Shown: positions 1 to 7,474 of the stretch, in pieces
How the letters are laid out: each line of letters starts with the position of its first letter
How positions within the stretch are numbered: position 1 is the first letter of the stretch
IMG/VR virus record: IMGVR_UViG_3300030085_004215
Location: 35,814 to 99,813 of that record
Length of the DNA stretch: 64,000 bases
Strand: one strand, 5' to 3'
Origin: a virus
Made by a program: the position numbers and the translations under genes
Notes under the pieces: model-generated
The model's input: only the letters and a program-made list of their open reading frames with translations
What the model was told of the DNA's origin: nothing
The model's database searches: none

Positions 1-33
1 AGGGAATGGATTACGGACAACTACTTTAGTCAT
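1..33 (-). CDS. 5' end of an unidentified gene (partial)
   Basis: The gene runs off the left edge; only the first 11 codons (MTKVVVRNPFP) are inside. The ATG is preceded by AGGAG seven bases upstream, an ideal ribosome site. A TTG further upstream (near 69) is in frame and has its own GAGG, so a longer N-terminus is possible. Function cannot be judged. Confidence 0.55.
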   Translation of the reverse strand, partial: MTKVVVRNPFP

Positions 34-155
34 TTTACTTCTCCTGTTTTGTTTACTTTTAGCCAAACTTATATCCTCACTTGAGCGATATAATTATTAT
101 AGTAATCAATCTCATACGAGCATTGAATTTTTACTACATATATAAATATATGTTG

Positions 156-329
156 TCAAACTTTTATTAAAATTTTTTTTGGTATATTCCAAATTCTACC
201 CATGCTATCCTTGACTCGAACCTCACTTACTTTAGATGAATCATCCCAAAAGTTTACTATTTCATCTTTGTATAAAACACCATCAGGTGTTGGGTAATCT
301 GATAATACTTTATATCTATTCTTCTTCAT
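156..329 (-). CDS. Hypothetical protein, 57 aa
   Basis: A small basic protein starting MKKNRYKVL and ending PKKILIKV, with no recognised domain. The start at 329 is chosen because GAGGGTGAG lies directly upstream inside the 3' end of the thioredoxin gene. The two genes overlap by 14 bases, implying translational coupling. A longer in-frame start exists but would extend deeper into the thioredoxin gene. The alternating hydrophobic and charged pattern suggests a small beta-rich fold, an inference only. Confidence 0.6.
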   Translation of the reverse strand: MKKNRYKVLSDYPTPDGVLYKDEIVNFWDDSSKVSEVRVKDSMGRIWNIPKKILIKV

Positions 330-642
330 CCTCACCCTCAATAGATTCATCTTGAGCAAAATCTTCTTCTTCTAAATCTATTGGATAGTAAAGTTGAAAT
401 TTAGATATTAGCAACTCTGGGTCTTGTACTCCAACCATAGTTTCTAATACTTTACCATCAGAAACTATTTTAATAGTAGGAACACTTTTTACTCGATAAC
501 TCTCAGCAAGTACAGGGTCTTCATCTATATCTTCAATGTAAAGGGGATAACCTAAACTATCTAATTTTTCTATTATGGGCTTAAATGTTGTACATGGCCC
601 ACACCATTTTGCACTAAAATAATAAAACCTAATATCATCCAT
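316..642 (-). CDS. Thioredoxin-like protein, 108 aa
   Basis: A thioredoxin-fold oxidoreductase. The WCGPC redox motif is at residues 13-17 and the cis-proline segment SVPT near 53-56, both hallmarks of thioredoxin. The last 15 or so residues are almost all acidic, an extension not usual in the family. It probably reduces disulfides in the cytoplasm, perhaps supplying a phage or host ribonucleotide reductase, although no such gene is in the window. Its ATG overlaps the stop of the 25-aa gene upstream (TAATG), and a second, shorter thioredoxin lies just beyond. The family call is firm; the physiological partner is unknown. Confidence 0.9.
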   Translation of the reverse strand: MDDIRFYYFSAKWCGPCTTFKPIIEKLDSLGYPLYIEDIDEDPVLAESYRVKSVPTIKIVSDGKVLETMVGVQDPELLISKFQLYYPIDLEEEDFAQDESIEGEDEEE

Positions 643-719
643 TATTCACTCCACTCTATATATTTGTAACTTTGTGTAGTAGTTTTGGTAGCGTAATCTA
701 CAACTATTTCATATATCAT
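642..719 (-). CDS. Tiny protein between two thioredoxins, 25 aa
   Basis: This short gene (MIYEIVVDYATK...) is supported by position rather than homology. Its ATG overlaps the upstream thioredoxin stop as ATGA, and its TAA overlaps the next thioredoxin ATG as TAATG, so it exactly fills the gap between them. Such coupling at both ends is typical of real phage genes. No domain is recognisable. Confidence 0.55.
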   Translation of the reverse strand: MIYEIVVDYATKTTTQSYKYIEWSE

Positions 720-964
720 TTTCCAATAGACTCCAATATTTTACTTCGTGGTTGAGCACCAATAAATCTACTGATTTCATTACCATTTTCTTCTATTACA
801 GTTGTGGGTACACTACGAACATTATATTGTCTTGCCATATCCTCTTGCGAGTCAATATCTATAAATTCGATATTATGACCCTCTGATGATAATTGTTCCA
901 TAATTGGTTTATATGATTGACAAGGCCCACACCAAGTTGCACTAAAATATTTTATCGATTTCAT
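716..964 (-). CDS. Short thioredoxin/glutaredoxin-like protein, 82 aa
   Basis: The redox motif WCGPC is at residues 11-15 and the cis-proline segment SVPTTV near 52-57. At 82 residues it is shorter than classical thioredoxin (about 105) and close in size to phage glutaredoxin-like proteins such as T4 NrdC, so it may be the nucleotide-reductase donor. AGGAAA precedes the ATG, which overlaps the stop of the upstream 38-aa gene (ATGA). It is distinct in sequence from the 108-aa paralogue downstream. Exact reductant and client are not shown by the sequence. Confidence 0.87.
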   Translation of the reverse strand: MKSIKYFSATWCGPCQSYKPIMEQLSSEGHNIEFIDIDSQEDMARQYNVRSVPTTVIEENGNEISRFIGAQPRSKILESIGK

Positions 965-1077
965 CGCTTTTTCCTAAATAGTATAGTTGGTGGTCCAACT
1001 CGTTTTTTCTTATCTAACAAAGATTCCTCTTTAACTTCCGAAGATTTTTTTCTTTTCACCGTGGTACTCGTAGGCAT
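961..1077 (-). CDS. Small very basic protein, 38 aa
   Basis: A short ORF read in another frame through the 3' end of the nuclease gene. It begins MPTSTTVKRKK and ends LFRKKR. AAGGA sits eight bases before its ATG, and its TGA overlaps the next thioredoxin ATG (ATGA). It is rich in Lys and Arg and could bind nucleic acid, an inference from composition only. The 47-base overlap with the nuclease gene is longer than most here. Confidence 0.55.
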   Translation of the reverse strand: MPTSTTVKRKKSSEVKEESLLDKKKRVGPPTILFRKKR

Positions 1078-1417
1078 GACCATTTTCCTTAAGCAATTCA
1101 TTTACGGATTTCTCGTGCCCCTTAACAAATATCTCTCCAAGTACACGACCATATTTACCACGACCATGAGATATAATACTGAACTTACCATCGTCTGAAT
1201 TTTCTAAAAGGTCTTTTACATATTCTTTTGCTGCCAAACCTTTTTTCTTTTCTTCCAAATCTCTTGTTCTACTTTCCCATGTATCAACACCATAAAATCT
1301 AATTCTTGATTTTACCCATACATCAAAACCTAAATCAATCATAGCATCACAGGTATCACCATCAACAACCCTATCTAACTTACAACTATAACCATGTTTT
1401 TTTACTTGTTTTCCCAT
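1031..1417 (-). CDS. Staphylococcal-nuclease-like (thermonuclease) protein, 128 aa
   Basis: A single SNase domain that would cut DNA or RNA with Ca2+. The calcium and catalytic residues of Staphylococcus nuclease have clear equivalents: the DGDT segment at 19-22, Arg40 in RFYGVDTWE, Asp45, Glu48 and Arg91 in KYGRVLGEI. No signal peptide is visible, so unlike secreted nucleases it should act inside the cell, perhaps in host-DNA breakdown or nucleotide scavenging. AGGAAA precedes the start. All active-site positions appear intact. Confidence 0.92.
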   Translation of the reverse strand: MGKQVKKHGYSCKLDRVVDGDTCDAMIDLGFDVWVKSRIRFYGVDTWESRTRDLEEKKKGLAAKEYVKDLLENSDDGKFSIISHGRGKYGRVLGEIFVKGHEKSVNELLKENGHAYEYHGEKKKIFGS

Positions 1418-1429
1418 AATATTTTCCTA

Positions 1430-1711
1430 TTAAAGCCTTCTAATTCCAAATTGGTGGCCTATCTTTTTTAGACAGACAGCACTATTATTAAATATACCAT
1501 CGTTAATAGATTCGACAGCATTTTCTAAATCTGCAAAATCAAAAGGGATTTCAAATATCTGGTTATTATATTCATATGTGGTATTTTTCTTTTTGTAAAT
1601 CAATTCACATTGTTCGAATACCTCTCTAAAATTTTGATACGCAGCATAGTCTCCAGCAAAACCTGCTACTTTATCTGATAAAATTAAATATTTGTTATAA
1701 TCAATCATCAT
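1430..1711 (-). CDS. Hypothetical protein, 93 aa
   Basis: No recognised family. The protein begins MMIDYNKYLILSDK and contains an aromatic, acidic middle section. Its ATG (1711, or the next codon at 1708) follows immediately after the stop of the upstream gene. It belongs to the run of small early-type genes reading toward the thioredoxins. Confidence 0.7.
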   Translation of the reverse strand: MMIDYNKYLILSDKVAGFAGDYAAYQNFREVFEQCELIYKKKNTTYEYNNQIFEIPFDFADLENAVESINDGIFNNSAVCLKKIGHQFGIRRL

Positions 1712-1996
1712 TTATTTACCTGCTTCCAATTCACAACTTAGATGGTTAGTTCCACTACCTATATAATCATAATCAACTTCTGAAGTATCTTCATCGCAGT
1801 ATTCACAAATCCATTCGTTTACTATTCCTTCTGCTAAATGATTAGCATGAAAGCGTATACCTGATGAAGTATTTAAATTATCTGATTTAATATTTTGTTC
1901 AATCTCAGATGCTAACTTAGTTCTGAACGCATCAGAACTAATATTAGCTTGTGAATCTTTATGTTTATCAATAGTGTATTTTATTACTTTATACAT
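1712..1996 (-). CDS. Hypothetical protein with a Cys pair, 94 aa
   Basis: No recognised family. The C-terminal half has WICEYC followed by a later HLSC, which could be a metal site, but the spacing is not a known zinc-finger signature. It directly follows a strong intrinsic terminator at 2033-2084, so it needs its own promoter or terminator read-through; no copy of the repeated promoter lies in the short gap. Only AAAGGA about 20 bases upstream is seen as a possible ribosome site, and the start is uncertain. Confidence 0.65.
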   Translation of the reverse strand: MYKVIKYTIDKHKDSQANISSDAFRTKLASEIEQNIKSDNLNTSSGIRFHANHLAEGIVNEWICEYCDEDTSEVDYDYIGSGTNHLSCELEAGK

Positions 1997-2032
1997 AACT
2001 AAAAATAAATATCAAGTTCCTTTCTCAAAATG

Positions 2033-2084
2033 TAAAAAAAATGGCGGGATGGAAAAGAAAGGAAAATAAAAAAACCACCCCGCC
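2033..2084 (-). terminator. Intrinsic terminator after the AAA+ gene
   Basis: Read leftwards, GGCGGGGTGG (2084-2075) pairs with CCATCCCGCC (2052-2043) in a ten-pair stem with one G-T wobble. The loop is pyrimidine-rich and a run of eight T follows. It begins nine bases after the AAA+ stop codon. It is the clearest classical terminator in the window, and few gene junctions here have one. Confidence 0.85.
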
Positions 2085-2093
2085 TGGTCAACA

Positions 2094-3251
2094 TTAGCTG
2101 ACCGAATCTGTATCTGCTTCGTTAAACAAATCGTCAGAAGAACCATCAGAAATATATTTCTGAACTAATTGTTTTACAAAAGTTCTCTCGGAATCAATCC
2201 CACCTTCATCAGCAAATTGAGGATAGATACTAACCTCTGCAGCTTCATCAAGTCCAAAACCATCATAAATTAAACCAGTCATTTCAACTGATGTTCTTGT
2301 AGATACACCATTTGAAACTTTACCAGTATCAGATTTGGATTCCATACGAGTAGTATGAGCAATTTCTGAAACTGCTTTTAGTAAATCTGGTTCTACATTA
2401 GGAAACATATAACTTAGTAAACCTAATTCTTGCTCATCATCAAGAACATCCATCTCAACGATAGTGAATCTATCCATAAGAGCTTTATCCATAACACGAG
2501 TAGAAGTATACTCGTTACCAATGTTAGCAGTTGCTACAAAGGTAACACCCTCAGCGACTGGGATAGTTTCCTGTCCACTAGCCTCATCAAGCCTTAGGTA
2601 TCTTTGACCTTGGTCAAGAACTGTCATCAAAATATTCCAAGCATCTGGATGAGCTCTTGATAACTCATCAAGAAGAATCACAGCGTTAGGTGTTTGAATA
2701 GCCTTTACAAAAAGTGATTCTGAAAAGTAAGTACCTTTCTTCTTATCAAAGTGAACATTACCAATCAAGGTAGCTCTTGGGTCTTGAGTAGAACCCATAT
2801 TGAAATAAAAGTCAGGCCTATCAAGAGAATTAACCAATGATTTAGAAGCCATGGTTTTACCACAACCAGCCGGGCCAGTCATCAAAATATTCTTACCACG
2901 AACAGCAGAACGGATAAGGTACTTCCACTTAAGTTCACTCATAACCAAACCTTTAGGTTTTAGGTTATATGAAGAGTGAATAAAATTTAAGATTTCAGCG
3001 TGTTCACTTGGAACCTCAACTGAAGATAAATCAATTGTAGGAGCCGAAGTTTTTTCGAACTCACTCATTGGTACAACCCACCAATAGGTTTTACCAGATT
3101 TATTAACTCTCTGTTCAAGAGCCATACCCTTTTCAAAAGCTCGTTTACGAGCTGATATTGAAATTGATGAGGTATGTTTGTTTCCATCGGCATCCCATGC
3201 GTTGAAACGATTACCAGATTTTTCTACTTTTACGATTAGTGATTTATTCAT
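2094..3251 (-). CDS. MoxR/CobS-like AAA+ ATPase, 385 aa
   Basis: A AAA_5-type P-loop ATPase. Walker A GPAGCGKT is at 126-133, Walker B VILLDELSRA at 191-200, sensor 1 ATANIG at 240-245 and an arginine-finger segment around MDKALMDRF at 254-262. About 110 N-terminal residues are unrelated to the ATPase core. Relatives in T4-like marine phages are often labelled CobS, but cobalt chelation is unlikely without the rest of that pathway. MoxR-type ATPases work with VWA-domain partners to remodel proteins, and a large VWA protein is encoded at 4806-6869 in the same region. It has its own promoter (3301-3330) and terminator. Enzyme class is firm; substrate is unknown. Confidence 0.88.
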   Translation of the reverse strand: MNKSLIVKVEKSGNRFNAWDADGNKHTSSISISARKRAFEKGMALEQRVNKSGKTYWWVVPMSEFEKTSAPTIDLSSVEVPSEHAEILNFIHSSYNLKPKGLVMSELKWKYLIRSAVRGKNILMTGPAGCGKTMASKSLVNSLDRPDFYFNMGSTQDPRATLIGNVHFDKKKGTYFSESLFVKAIQTPNAVILLDELSRAHPDAWNILMTVLDQGQRYLRLDEASGQETIPVAEGVTFVATANIGNEYTSTRVMDKALMDRFTIVEMDVLDDEQELGLLSYMFPNVEPDLLKAVSEIAHTTRMESKSDTGKVSNGVSTRTSVEMTGLIYDGFGLDEAAEVSIYPQFADEGGIDSERTFVKQLVQKYISDGSSDDLFNEADTDSVS

Positions 3252-3300
3252 ATTTATTTTCCTTTTGTTTTCTTTATTTTTTCTTTATTTTCGATACCTT

Positions 3301-3330
3301 AATATAAGGCTTTTTGCCTATACGAGTCAA
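3301..3330 (-). promoter_or_regulatory. Sigma70-like repeated promoter, copy upstream of the AAA+ gene
   Basis: Read leftwards: TTGACT (3330-3325), an 18-base spacer, TATATT (3306-3301). An A-tract precedes the -35, as in UP elements. Initiation about seven bases on would give a leader of roughly 40 bases before the AAA+ ATG. The spacer holds a small GGC/GCC palindrome. Confidence 0.82.
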
Positions 3331-3359
3331 GTGTTTTTTTCACTTTTTTTAAATTATTT

Positions 3360-3458
3360 TTAAACATTAACTAATACCATCCAAAAATAAAATGTAGCAA
3401 ATATTAAACTACAAGTTAAAAACTCTGCTATTCTATAACCAATTAATTTCCAATTCAT
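3360..3458 (-). CDS. Single-pass membrane mini-protein, 32 aa
   Basis: The ORF begins MNWKLIGYR and is followed by one long hydrophobic stretch, so it should be a small inner-membrane protein. GAGG lies about ten bases before the ATG, and the ATG is two bases after the stop of the upstream 61-aa gene. No family is recognised. It is one of at least six such mini-proteins in this half of the window. Confidence 0.6.
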   Translation of the reverse strand: MNWKLIGYRIAEFLTCSLIFATFYFWMVLVNV

Positions 3459-3460
3459 AA

Positions 3461-3646
3461 TTATTTTTCCTCTATTGTTAATTCTGAGTTTTCTAAAGTA
3501 TCTTTTAAAGAGTATAAACTATCTAATGCAGAATCTATTGATACACGAGCATCTGAATTTGCGTTGTACTCTGGCATCTGAATGATAGCATCATCGAGTT
3601 CTGCTTCAATTATTTCTAATTCTACTAATATTTCTTTTTTAGTCAT
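3461..3646 (-). CDS. Hypothetical acidic helical protein, 61 aa
   Basis: A Glu/Asp-rich, probably all-helical protein (MTKKEILVELEII...). AAGGAG precedes the ATG, which overlaps the stop of the 30-aa gene upstream (TAATG). It belongs to the three-gene unit read from the promoter at 3777-3806. No family is recognised. Confidence 0.7.
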   Translation of the reverse strand: MTKKEILVELEIIEAELDDAIIQMPEYNANSDARVSIDSALDSLYSLKDTLENSELTIEEK

Positions 3647-3738
3647 TACTTTTTCTCCTTATTTGGGTAAACTATTTTATCCATTTCAGCAAAAAATTCA
3701 TCCATATCTTTTTGTATTTCTTCAAAAATTGTTTTCAC
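3646..3738 (-). CDS. Tiny acidic protein with GTG start, 30 aa
   Basis: First gene after the promoter at 3777-3806. AAGGA sits just before a GTG codon that opens VKTIFEEIQKDMDEF, and the TAA overlaps the next ATG. The leader between promoter and GTG resembles those of the other copies of this promoter. Function is unknown. Confidence 0.5.
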   Translation of the reverse strand: MKTIFEEIQKDMDEFFAEMDKIVYPNKEKK

Positions 3739-3776
3739 TTTCAAATCCTTTATTTTTTTCTCATTTTTCATACCTT

Positions 3777-3806
3777 AATATACGGCTTTTTTACTATATA
3801 AGTCAA
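3777..3806 (-). promoter_or_regulatory. Sigma70-like repeated promoter, copy for the 30/61/32-aa genes
   Basis: Read leftwards: TTGACT (3806-3801), 18-base spacer, TATATT (3782-3777). It overlaps the last bases of the methyltransferase-like gene. The following leader begins AAGGTATGAAAAATGAG, almost the same as at four other copies. Confidence 0.85.
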
Positions 3807-4522
3807 GTGTTTTTTTCATTTTTTTTAAAAAAAGTCGTAAAATTAGGCCCATAATCGTGGTTATTACCATATTTTTTCTTAAAATATTGAGTATAATACT
3901 CCCTTACACCTGGTCTACCATCAATAGATAAATCAAAATCCCTACCTACATAATCAGCTAATATCTTATAATTACCTGTCGTTCCCATTGTATCTGTTTT
4001 CCAAGAAGTGGTCAACATCACACCATCAGGCCCATCAAAGAATTTTCCTGGCCCATCTATGATAACTAAATCTACATTCTTGTGTTTTTCTAAATCATGT
4101 TTATATATAACTGAATTCCAATCAGGTTCTGTTTTATCATCAGTATAACATTCTACATATTCCATACAATTATCTGGGTCAAATCCAAGTTCTTTCAATC
4201 TATCATAATATACTTTAATATTTTCATAAGAGTAGTATTCAAAATTCCAATCTACTGTATGCTTAATCTTATGAAGTAACAATGTAGTAAATCCCGCACC
4301 ATACTCAATAACATGCTGTAGTTTTTGTTCTAAAATTTTCTTAACTTGTGAATGATAAAACTTAAAATGTGCACCGACTGGATTTGGGCCATGATAATCT
4401 AAATGACCATATTGTTCATGTATATCCAACATATATTGACAGTATAGTGGATATTCTGACATGAATAACTCCGTGCCACCACTTTTATTATTTTCCGTTT
4501 CTCTATATTCTTTTATATTCAT
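3803..4522 (-). CDS. Class I methyltransferase-like protein, 239 aa
   Basis: The middle of the protein has a Rossmann-methyltransferase-like pattern. HVIEYGAGFTT near residue 90 resembles the SAM-binding motif I, and VDLVIIDGPG further on resembles the strand 4 acidic motif. The substrate is not indicated. Similar stand-alone proteins occur in glycan clusters, where they methylate sugars, but this copy sits among early-type genes next to tRNA-Ala. The first 20 or so residues are polar and may be an extension. A degenerate fold without activity cannot be excluded. Confidence 0.55.
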   Translation of the reverse strand: MNIKEYRETENNKSGGTELFMSEYPLYCQYMLDIHEQYGHLDYHGPNPVGAHFKFYHSQVKKILEQKLQHVIEYGAGFTTLLLHKIKHTVDWNFEYYSYENIKVYYDRLKELGFDPDNCMEYVECYTDDKTEPDWNSVIYKHDLEKHKNVDLVIIDGPGKFFDGPDGVMLTTSWKTDTMGTTGNYKILADYVGRDFDLSIDGRPGVREYYTQYFKKKYGNNHDYGPNFTTFFKKNEKNT

Positions 4523-4532
4523 TTTTTAGGAG

Positions 4533-4605
4533 TGGAGCTGACAGGGTTCGAACCTGCGACCCCCACAGTGCAAGTGTGGTGCTCTCCCAACTGAGCTACA
4601 GCCCC
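4533..4605 (-). tRNA. tRNA-Ala (anticodon TGC)
   Basis: A complete cloverleaf of 73 bases. The acceptor stem GGGGCTG pairs with CAGCTCC and contains the G3-U70 wobble that identifies alanine tRNAs. The D arm is TAGCTCAGTTGGGAGAGCA, the anticodon loop CTTGCAC gives TGC, and the T arm carries GGTTCGAACC. The 3' CCA is not encoded (CTCC follows the discriminator A), so host enzymes must add it. It sits between two protein genes and is presumably cut from their transcript. Confidence 0.95.
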
Positions 4606-4623
4606 ATGTTATTATATATTTAA

Positions 4624-4809
4624 TTAATTACTTTTCTGCCACCAATGAAGTTTACCTTTGTCATCTTCAAAGCATTCCCAATCACAATATACCCAAACAC
4701 ATTTCCAAGAATAAATAATATATTGGTTTTCATCTTTTGGTTTCATACTCCAGCCACAAGGACAGACTGGAGTATTTCCGAACCATTTTTTTAATAACCA
4801 CTTTATCAC
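4624..4809 (-). CDS. Small Cys/Trp-rich protein, 61 aa
   Basis: A GTG start overlaps the stop of the VWA gene (GTGA). CPCG is followed by three more cysteines (C-x4-C-x3-C spacing, VYCDWEC), so zinc binding is plausible, and the protein is rich in Trp. No family match is recognised. Coupling to the VWA gene suggests co-expression. Confidence 0.65.
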   Translation of the reverse strand: MIKWLLKKWFGNTPVCPCGWSMKPKDENQYIIYSWKCVWVYCDWECFEDDKGKLHWWQKSN

Positions 4810-6869
4810 TTTTCCAAGAACTTTTTGTTCATTGTTTTAGCAACTTGTAAAACATTTTGAACATCAATATATTGAGCATCATTACCATACATTTTCTTAA
4901 AGTTTGATTTCTCGCTATCAGAACTGTAGCTTGAATCACTAACAAAGTAAGATAAAACCTTAACACCCATTTTACGAATAGCTTTAACTTGTTTGTTAGT
5001 ATGAATTAATGCCTGGCCATGATTGTAACTAATTTCATTGTTATTAAACATTGGCATTCCATCTGAAAAATTTAAGAAGTATGAATCACGATTTCTTGAT
5101 GTAGGAACAATATCTTTCAGTATTGCTTCAAAACATAAACCTTCTGGTGTTGTTCCGCCAGGGTGAATATTTTTAAACATATTTCTAACTTTCATAAAAC
5201 TATCAGTACGAGAATCATAACCAATTAAAATTAAAGGAAGCGTATCTGAATTTCTACCATAACTACGATTTGTATTGTGAGTACTTCTAAAACTAACAAC
5301 CACATCCACATTTGAAATCATGTCAACTGCCTTACAAATAGCAACAACTGATACCATTGTATTGAACCATTTATCCCCACCCATAGAACCACTAGCATCA
5401 ACTGAGATATGTAAGAACGCATCTGAATAAGATTCAACAAATGTTTGTTGAAAAACTCTATCATTACCAAAACCTAATTCAGCAATTAATCTCTTATCAA
5501 TACGACCAGAATCTAATCTGTTCCATTTTAAATCACGAGATTCTCCACGAACTTGTAACTTACGACCTAACTTACTACCAAGTTTAACACCCTTAATAAT
5601 AGCATCTTCATAACCTCTTGTCCAAGTAGTTAGTACTGATGGGAACATATTTTCATCAATCATAGTTTGAGTAAGTTTTTTTACATAGATACAAGCAACA
5701 CCTTTACCTGCAACATATCTACCTTGTTTATTATCCCAAACTTCACCAACACCCTCACCTGTATTAACTTTTTCAACACCAGCTTCTTCCATAGTTTTAA
5801 CAATTTGATTATCTTTTTTAGTGAGAGTACCTTGTTTTTTAGTATCACCATTTACAAAATCTTTTTGTTTTGAAAATTGTTTACTAAGTTGTCTTTTTTG
5901 ATTATTAGTAAGTTCTTCAACCTTACCTGGAATTTGTTCACCATCTTCATTACCACCCTCAGAACCTTCACCAGAACCCTCAAGTTGTGGATTATCACCA
6001 GTAACAGGTTGATTTTTTGTATCACCGAATTCATCAGTAACCTCTTTACCATCAGCCAAACAATCAAGAATAAGTTTGTATACTTGAGTTGCAACTTTAT
6101 ATGCTTCTTCAGTAGAATTCATTTTCTTGATATTACTAAAAATTAGTCTGTATATTTTATCAAGACCAGGTAGTACATCTAATCTACGATTTTCATTAGT
6201 TAGATTTAAGATTCTGAAAATGTATGAATCCCAATCTAAATCAGTATACTCATTTGTTTTAAGTGCTTTATCAACAACTTTAGAGTGAAAATACTTATCA
6301 TACATTGAATGATAATAACCTTTATAACCAGGTGAATTTGAGAACACATAATAATCAATTCTTCTATCTTCTACATAGTTCAATAAATTTTTAAGATGTC
6401 CAAGAATATCAAATCTATCAAAACCTTTCTTCTCACCTAATACAAAAAGTTCTTCAGGTGTATTTTGTTCAAGATTTCTTAAGAAATCAAAATCTGAAAG
6501 TTTAATATGAGAACCCTCATGAAGTGCTAACCCAACAACTGGGTCAAAGTTTTTCTCATCAATCTTGGAACCTATAACAACTGTTTTACCATCTGTATAT
6601 GAATCACCACGAGTTTGAAATTTAACATTTATATCAGAACGACTTGTTACAATAGTAACAAAGTTAGATATTGCTCTACGATAAGATGCCAATTGTACAT
6701 GGTCAGCACCTTTCTTGACTGGTTCATCATCAATGAACTCACTTCTACGAGTATCCCACTCAGTATCAGCCCAAAAAGAACTGAAAGGGTTTGTATTTTT
6801 AGATAGGTTTTTAGCACTATATTTTTCACGAAGTGCCATTGGGTTAAAATGTTTTAGTTTTGAATCCAT
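4806..6869 (-). CDS. VWA-domain protein with N-terminal HExxH, 687 aa
   Basis: The N-terminal half has LALHEGSHIKL (HEGSH at 117-121) followed by VEDRRID (167-172), the arrangement of gluzincin-type zinc peptidases with a downstream acidic ligand. An acidic Gly-rich linker lies near 297-310. A C-terminal von Willebrand A domain has the metal site DASGS at 491-495, Thr573/574 and SDG at 602-604. Such proteins pair with MoxR-type AAA+ ATPases, and one is encoded nearby (2094-3251); CobT and DUF2201-like VWA proteins are the closest concept. The start at 6869 is used because an earlier in-frame ATG lies at the predicted transcript 5' end, while AAGGAAAAA precedes this one. Peptidase activity is unproven. 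Confidence 0.8.
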   Translation of the reverse strand: MDSKLKHFNPMALREKYSAKNLSKNTNPFSSFWADTEWDTRRSEFIDDEPVKKGADHVQLASYRRAISNFVTIVTSRSDINVKFQTRGDSYTDGKTVVIGSKIDEKNFDPVVGLALHEGSHIKLSDFDFLRNLEQNTPEELFVLGEKKGFDRFDILGHLKNLLNYVEDRRIDYYVFSNSPGYKGYYHSMYDKYFHSKVVDKALKTNEYTDLDWDSYIFRILNLTNENRRLDVLPGLDKIYRLIFSNIKKMNSTEEAYKVATQVYKLILDCLADGKEVTDEFGDTKNQPVTGDNPQLEGSGEGSEGGNEDGEQIPGKVEELTNNQKRQLSKQFSKQKDFVNGDTKKQGTLTKKDNQIVKTMEEAGVEKVNTGEGVGEVWDNKQGRYVAGKGVACIYVKKLTQTMIDENMFPSVLTTWTRGYEDAIIKGVKLGSKLGRKLQVRGESRDLKWNRLDSGRIDKRLIAELGFGNDRVFQQTFVESYSDAFLHISVDASGSMGGDKWFNTMVSVVAICKAVDMISNVDVVVSFRSTHNTNRSYGRNSDTLPLILIGYDSRTDSFMKVRNMFKNIHPGGTTPEGLCFEAILKDIVPTSRNRDSYFLNFSDGMPMFNNNEISYNHGQALIHTNKQVKAIRKMGVKVLSYFVSDSSYSSDSEKSNFKKMYGNDAQYIDVQNVLQVAKTMNKKFLEK

Positions 6870-6895
6870 TATTTTTTCCTTATTTTTCATACCTT

Positions 6896-6925
6896 AATAT
6901 ACGGCTTTTTTTATATATAAGTCAA
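6896..6925 (-). promoter_or_regulatory. Sigma70-like repeated promoter for the VWA gene
   Basis: Read leftwards: TTGACT (6925-6920), 18-base spacer, TATATT (6901-6896), then the shared leader AAGGTATGAAAAATAAGG. The leader ATG would be at or next to the first transcribed base, so translation should begin at the second ATG. Confidence 0.87.
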
Positions 6926-6943
6926 GTGTTTTTTTTACTTTTT

Positions 6944-7468
6944 TTAATTTATTTTTTGTACCCATTTTCGTAATCTCTTTGGTAACATCTGTTGGTCGGT
7001 AATCATATTGGTAAGTTGATTCTTCATAACCATAGATATCTTATCATCTAAATACAACTCTTTACAATAATCTAATGTTGGCTGATATCCCCAATCATTA
7101 TAATACTGTTTAACCATTGATTCAGATTCACTCATGCTAAGGTAATTGACAGTTGGTGTTTTCCACACAACCTTTCGTTTAGGTTTGGGGTTGTTCTTAC
7201 TTTCCTCATATTGTTTCAACCACCTGTCCCAACTTTTATCGGAAACAATTCCTTTTGCAACTCTACCACTACCCGTAGAACGCCTATCCATTCTTTGTAA
7301 ATTCTTTTTAGTATCTGATTTGACTGGTTGAACATAACCACCTGTTTTATGTGGGTAAACTTGATGTGCAGAATATTTCTCTGTTTCAGAACATTCTATA
7401 CATTCAGTATATCCAAGATGGATTCGGTGGGTATCCATCTCAATTCCACATTTTTTACATTCATTCAT
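6944..7468 (-). CDS. Zinc-ribbon hypothetical protein, 174 aa
   Basis: The N-terminus has CKKCG and a later CIEC, a four-cysteine zinc ribbon in the first 30 residues. The rest is basic and Trp/Tyr-rich without a recognised domain. The start at 7468 (MNECKKCG) is preferred over a 12-codon longer version, because a matching promoter ends just upstream and the predicted transcript starts at or very near this ATG. A nucleic-acid-binding role is an inference from the zinc ribbon and charge. Confidence 0.7.
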   Translation of the reverse strand: MNECKKCGIEMDTHRIHLGYTECIECSETEKYSAHQVYPHKTGGYVQPVKSDTKKNLQRMDRRSTGSGRVAKGIVSDKSWDRWLKQYEESKNNPKPKRKVVWKTPTVNYLSMSESESMVKQYYNDWGYQPTLDYCKELYLDDKISMVMKNQLTNMITDQQMLPKRLRKWVQKIN

Positions 7469-7474
7469 ACTTGC

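Noticed and set aside
2033-2084. Terminator considered as part of the next gene's leader
   Set aside because: The stem ends nine bases after the AAA+ stop and has a T-run on the transcribed strand, so it simply ends that transcript.
5667-6146. Plus-strand open frames inside the VWA gene
   Set aside because: They are antisense shadows without ribosome sites or promoters, as are nearly all other plus-strand frames outside 14.5-15.2 kb.
2094-6869. Cobalamin biosynthesis (CobS/CobT) for the AAA+ and VWA proteins
   Set aside because: No CobN-like subunit or other corrin-pathway gene is present; the labels come from shared folds.
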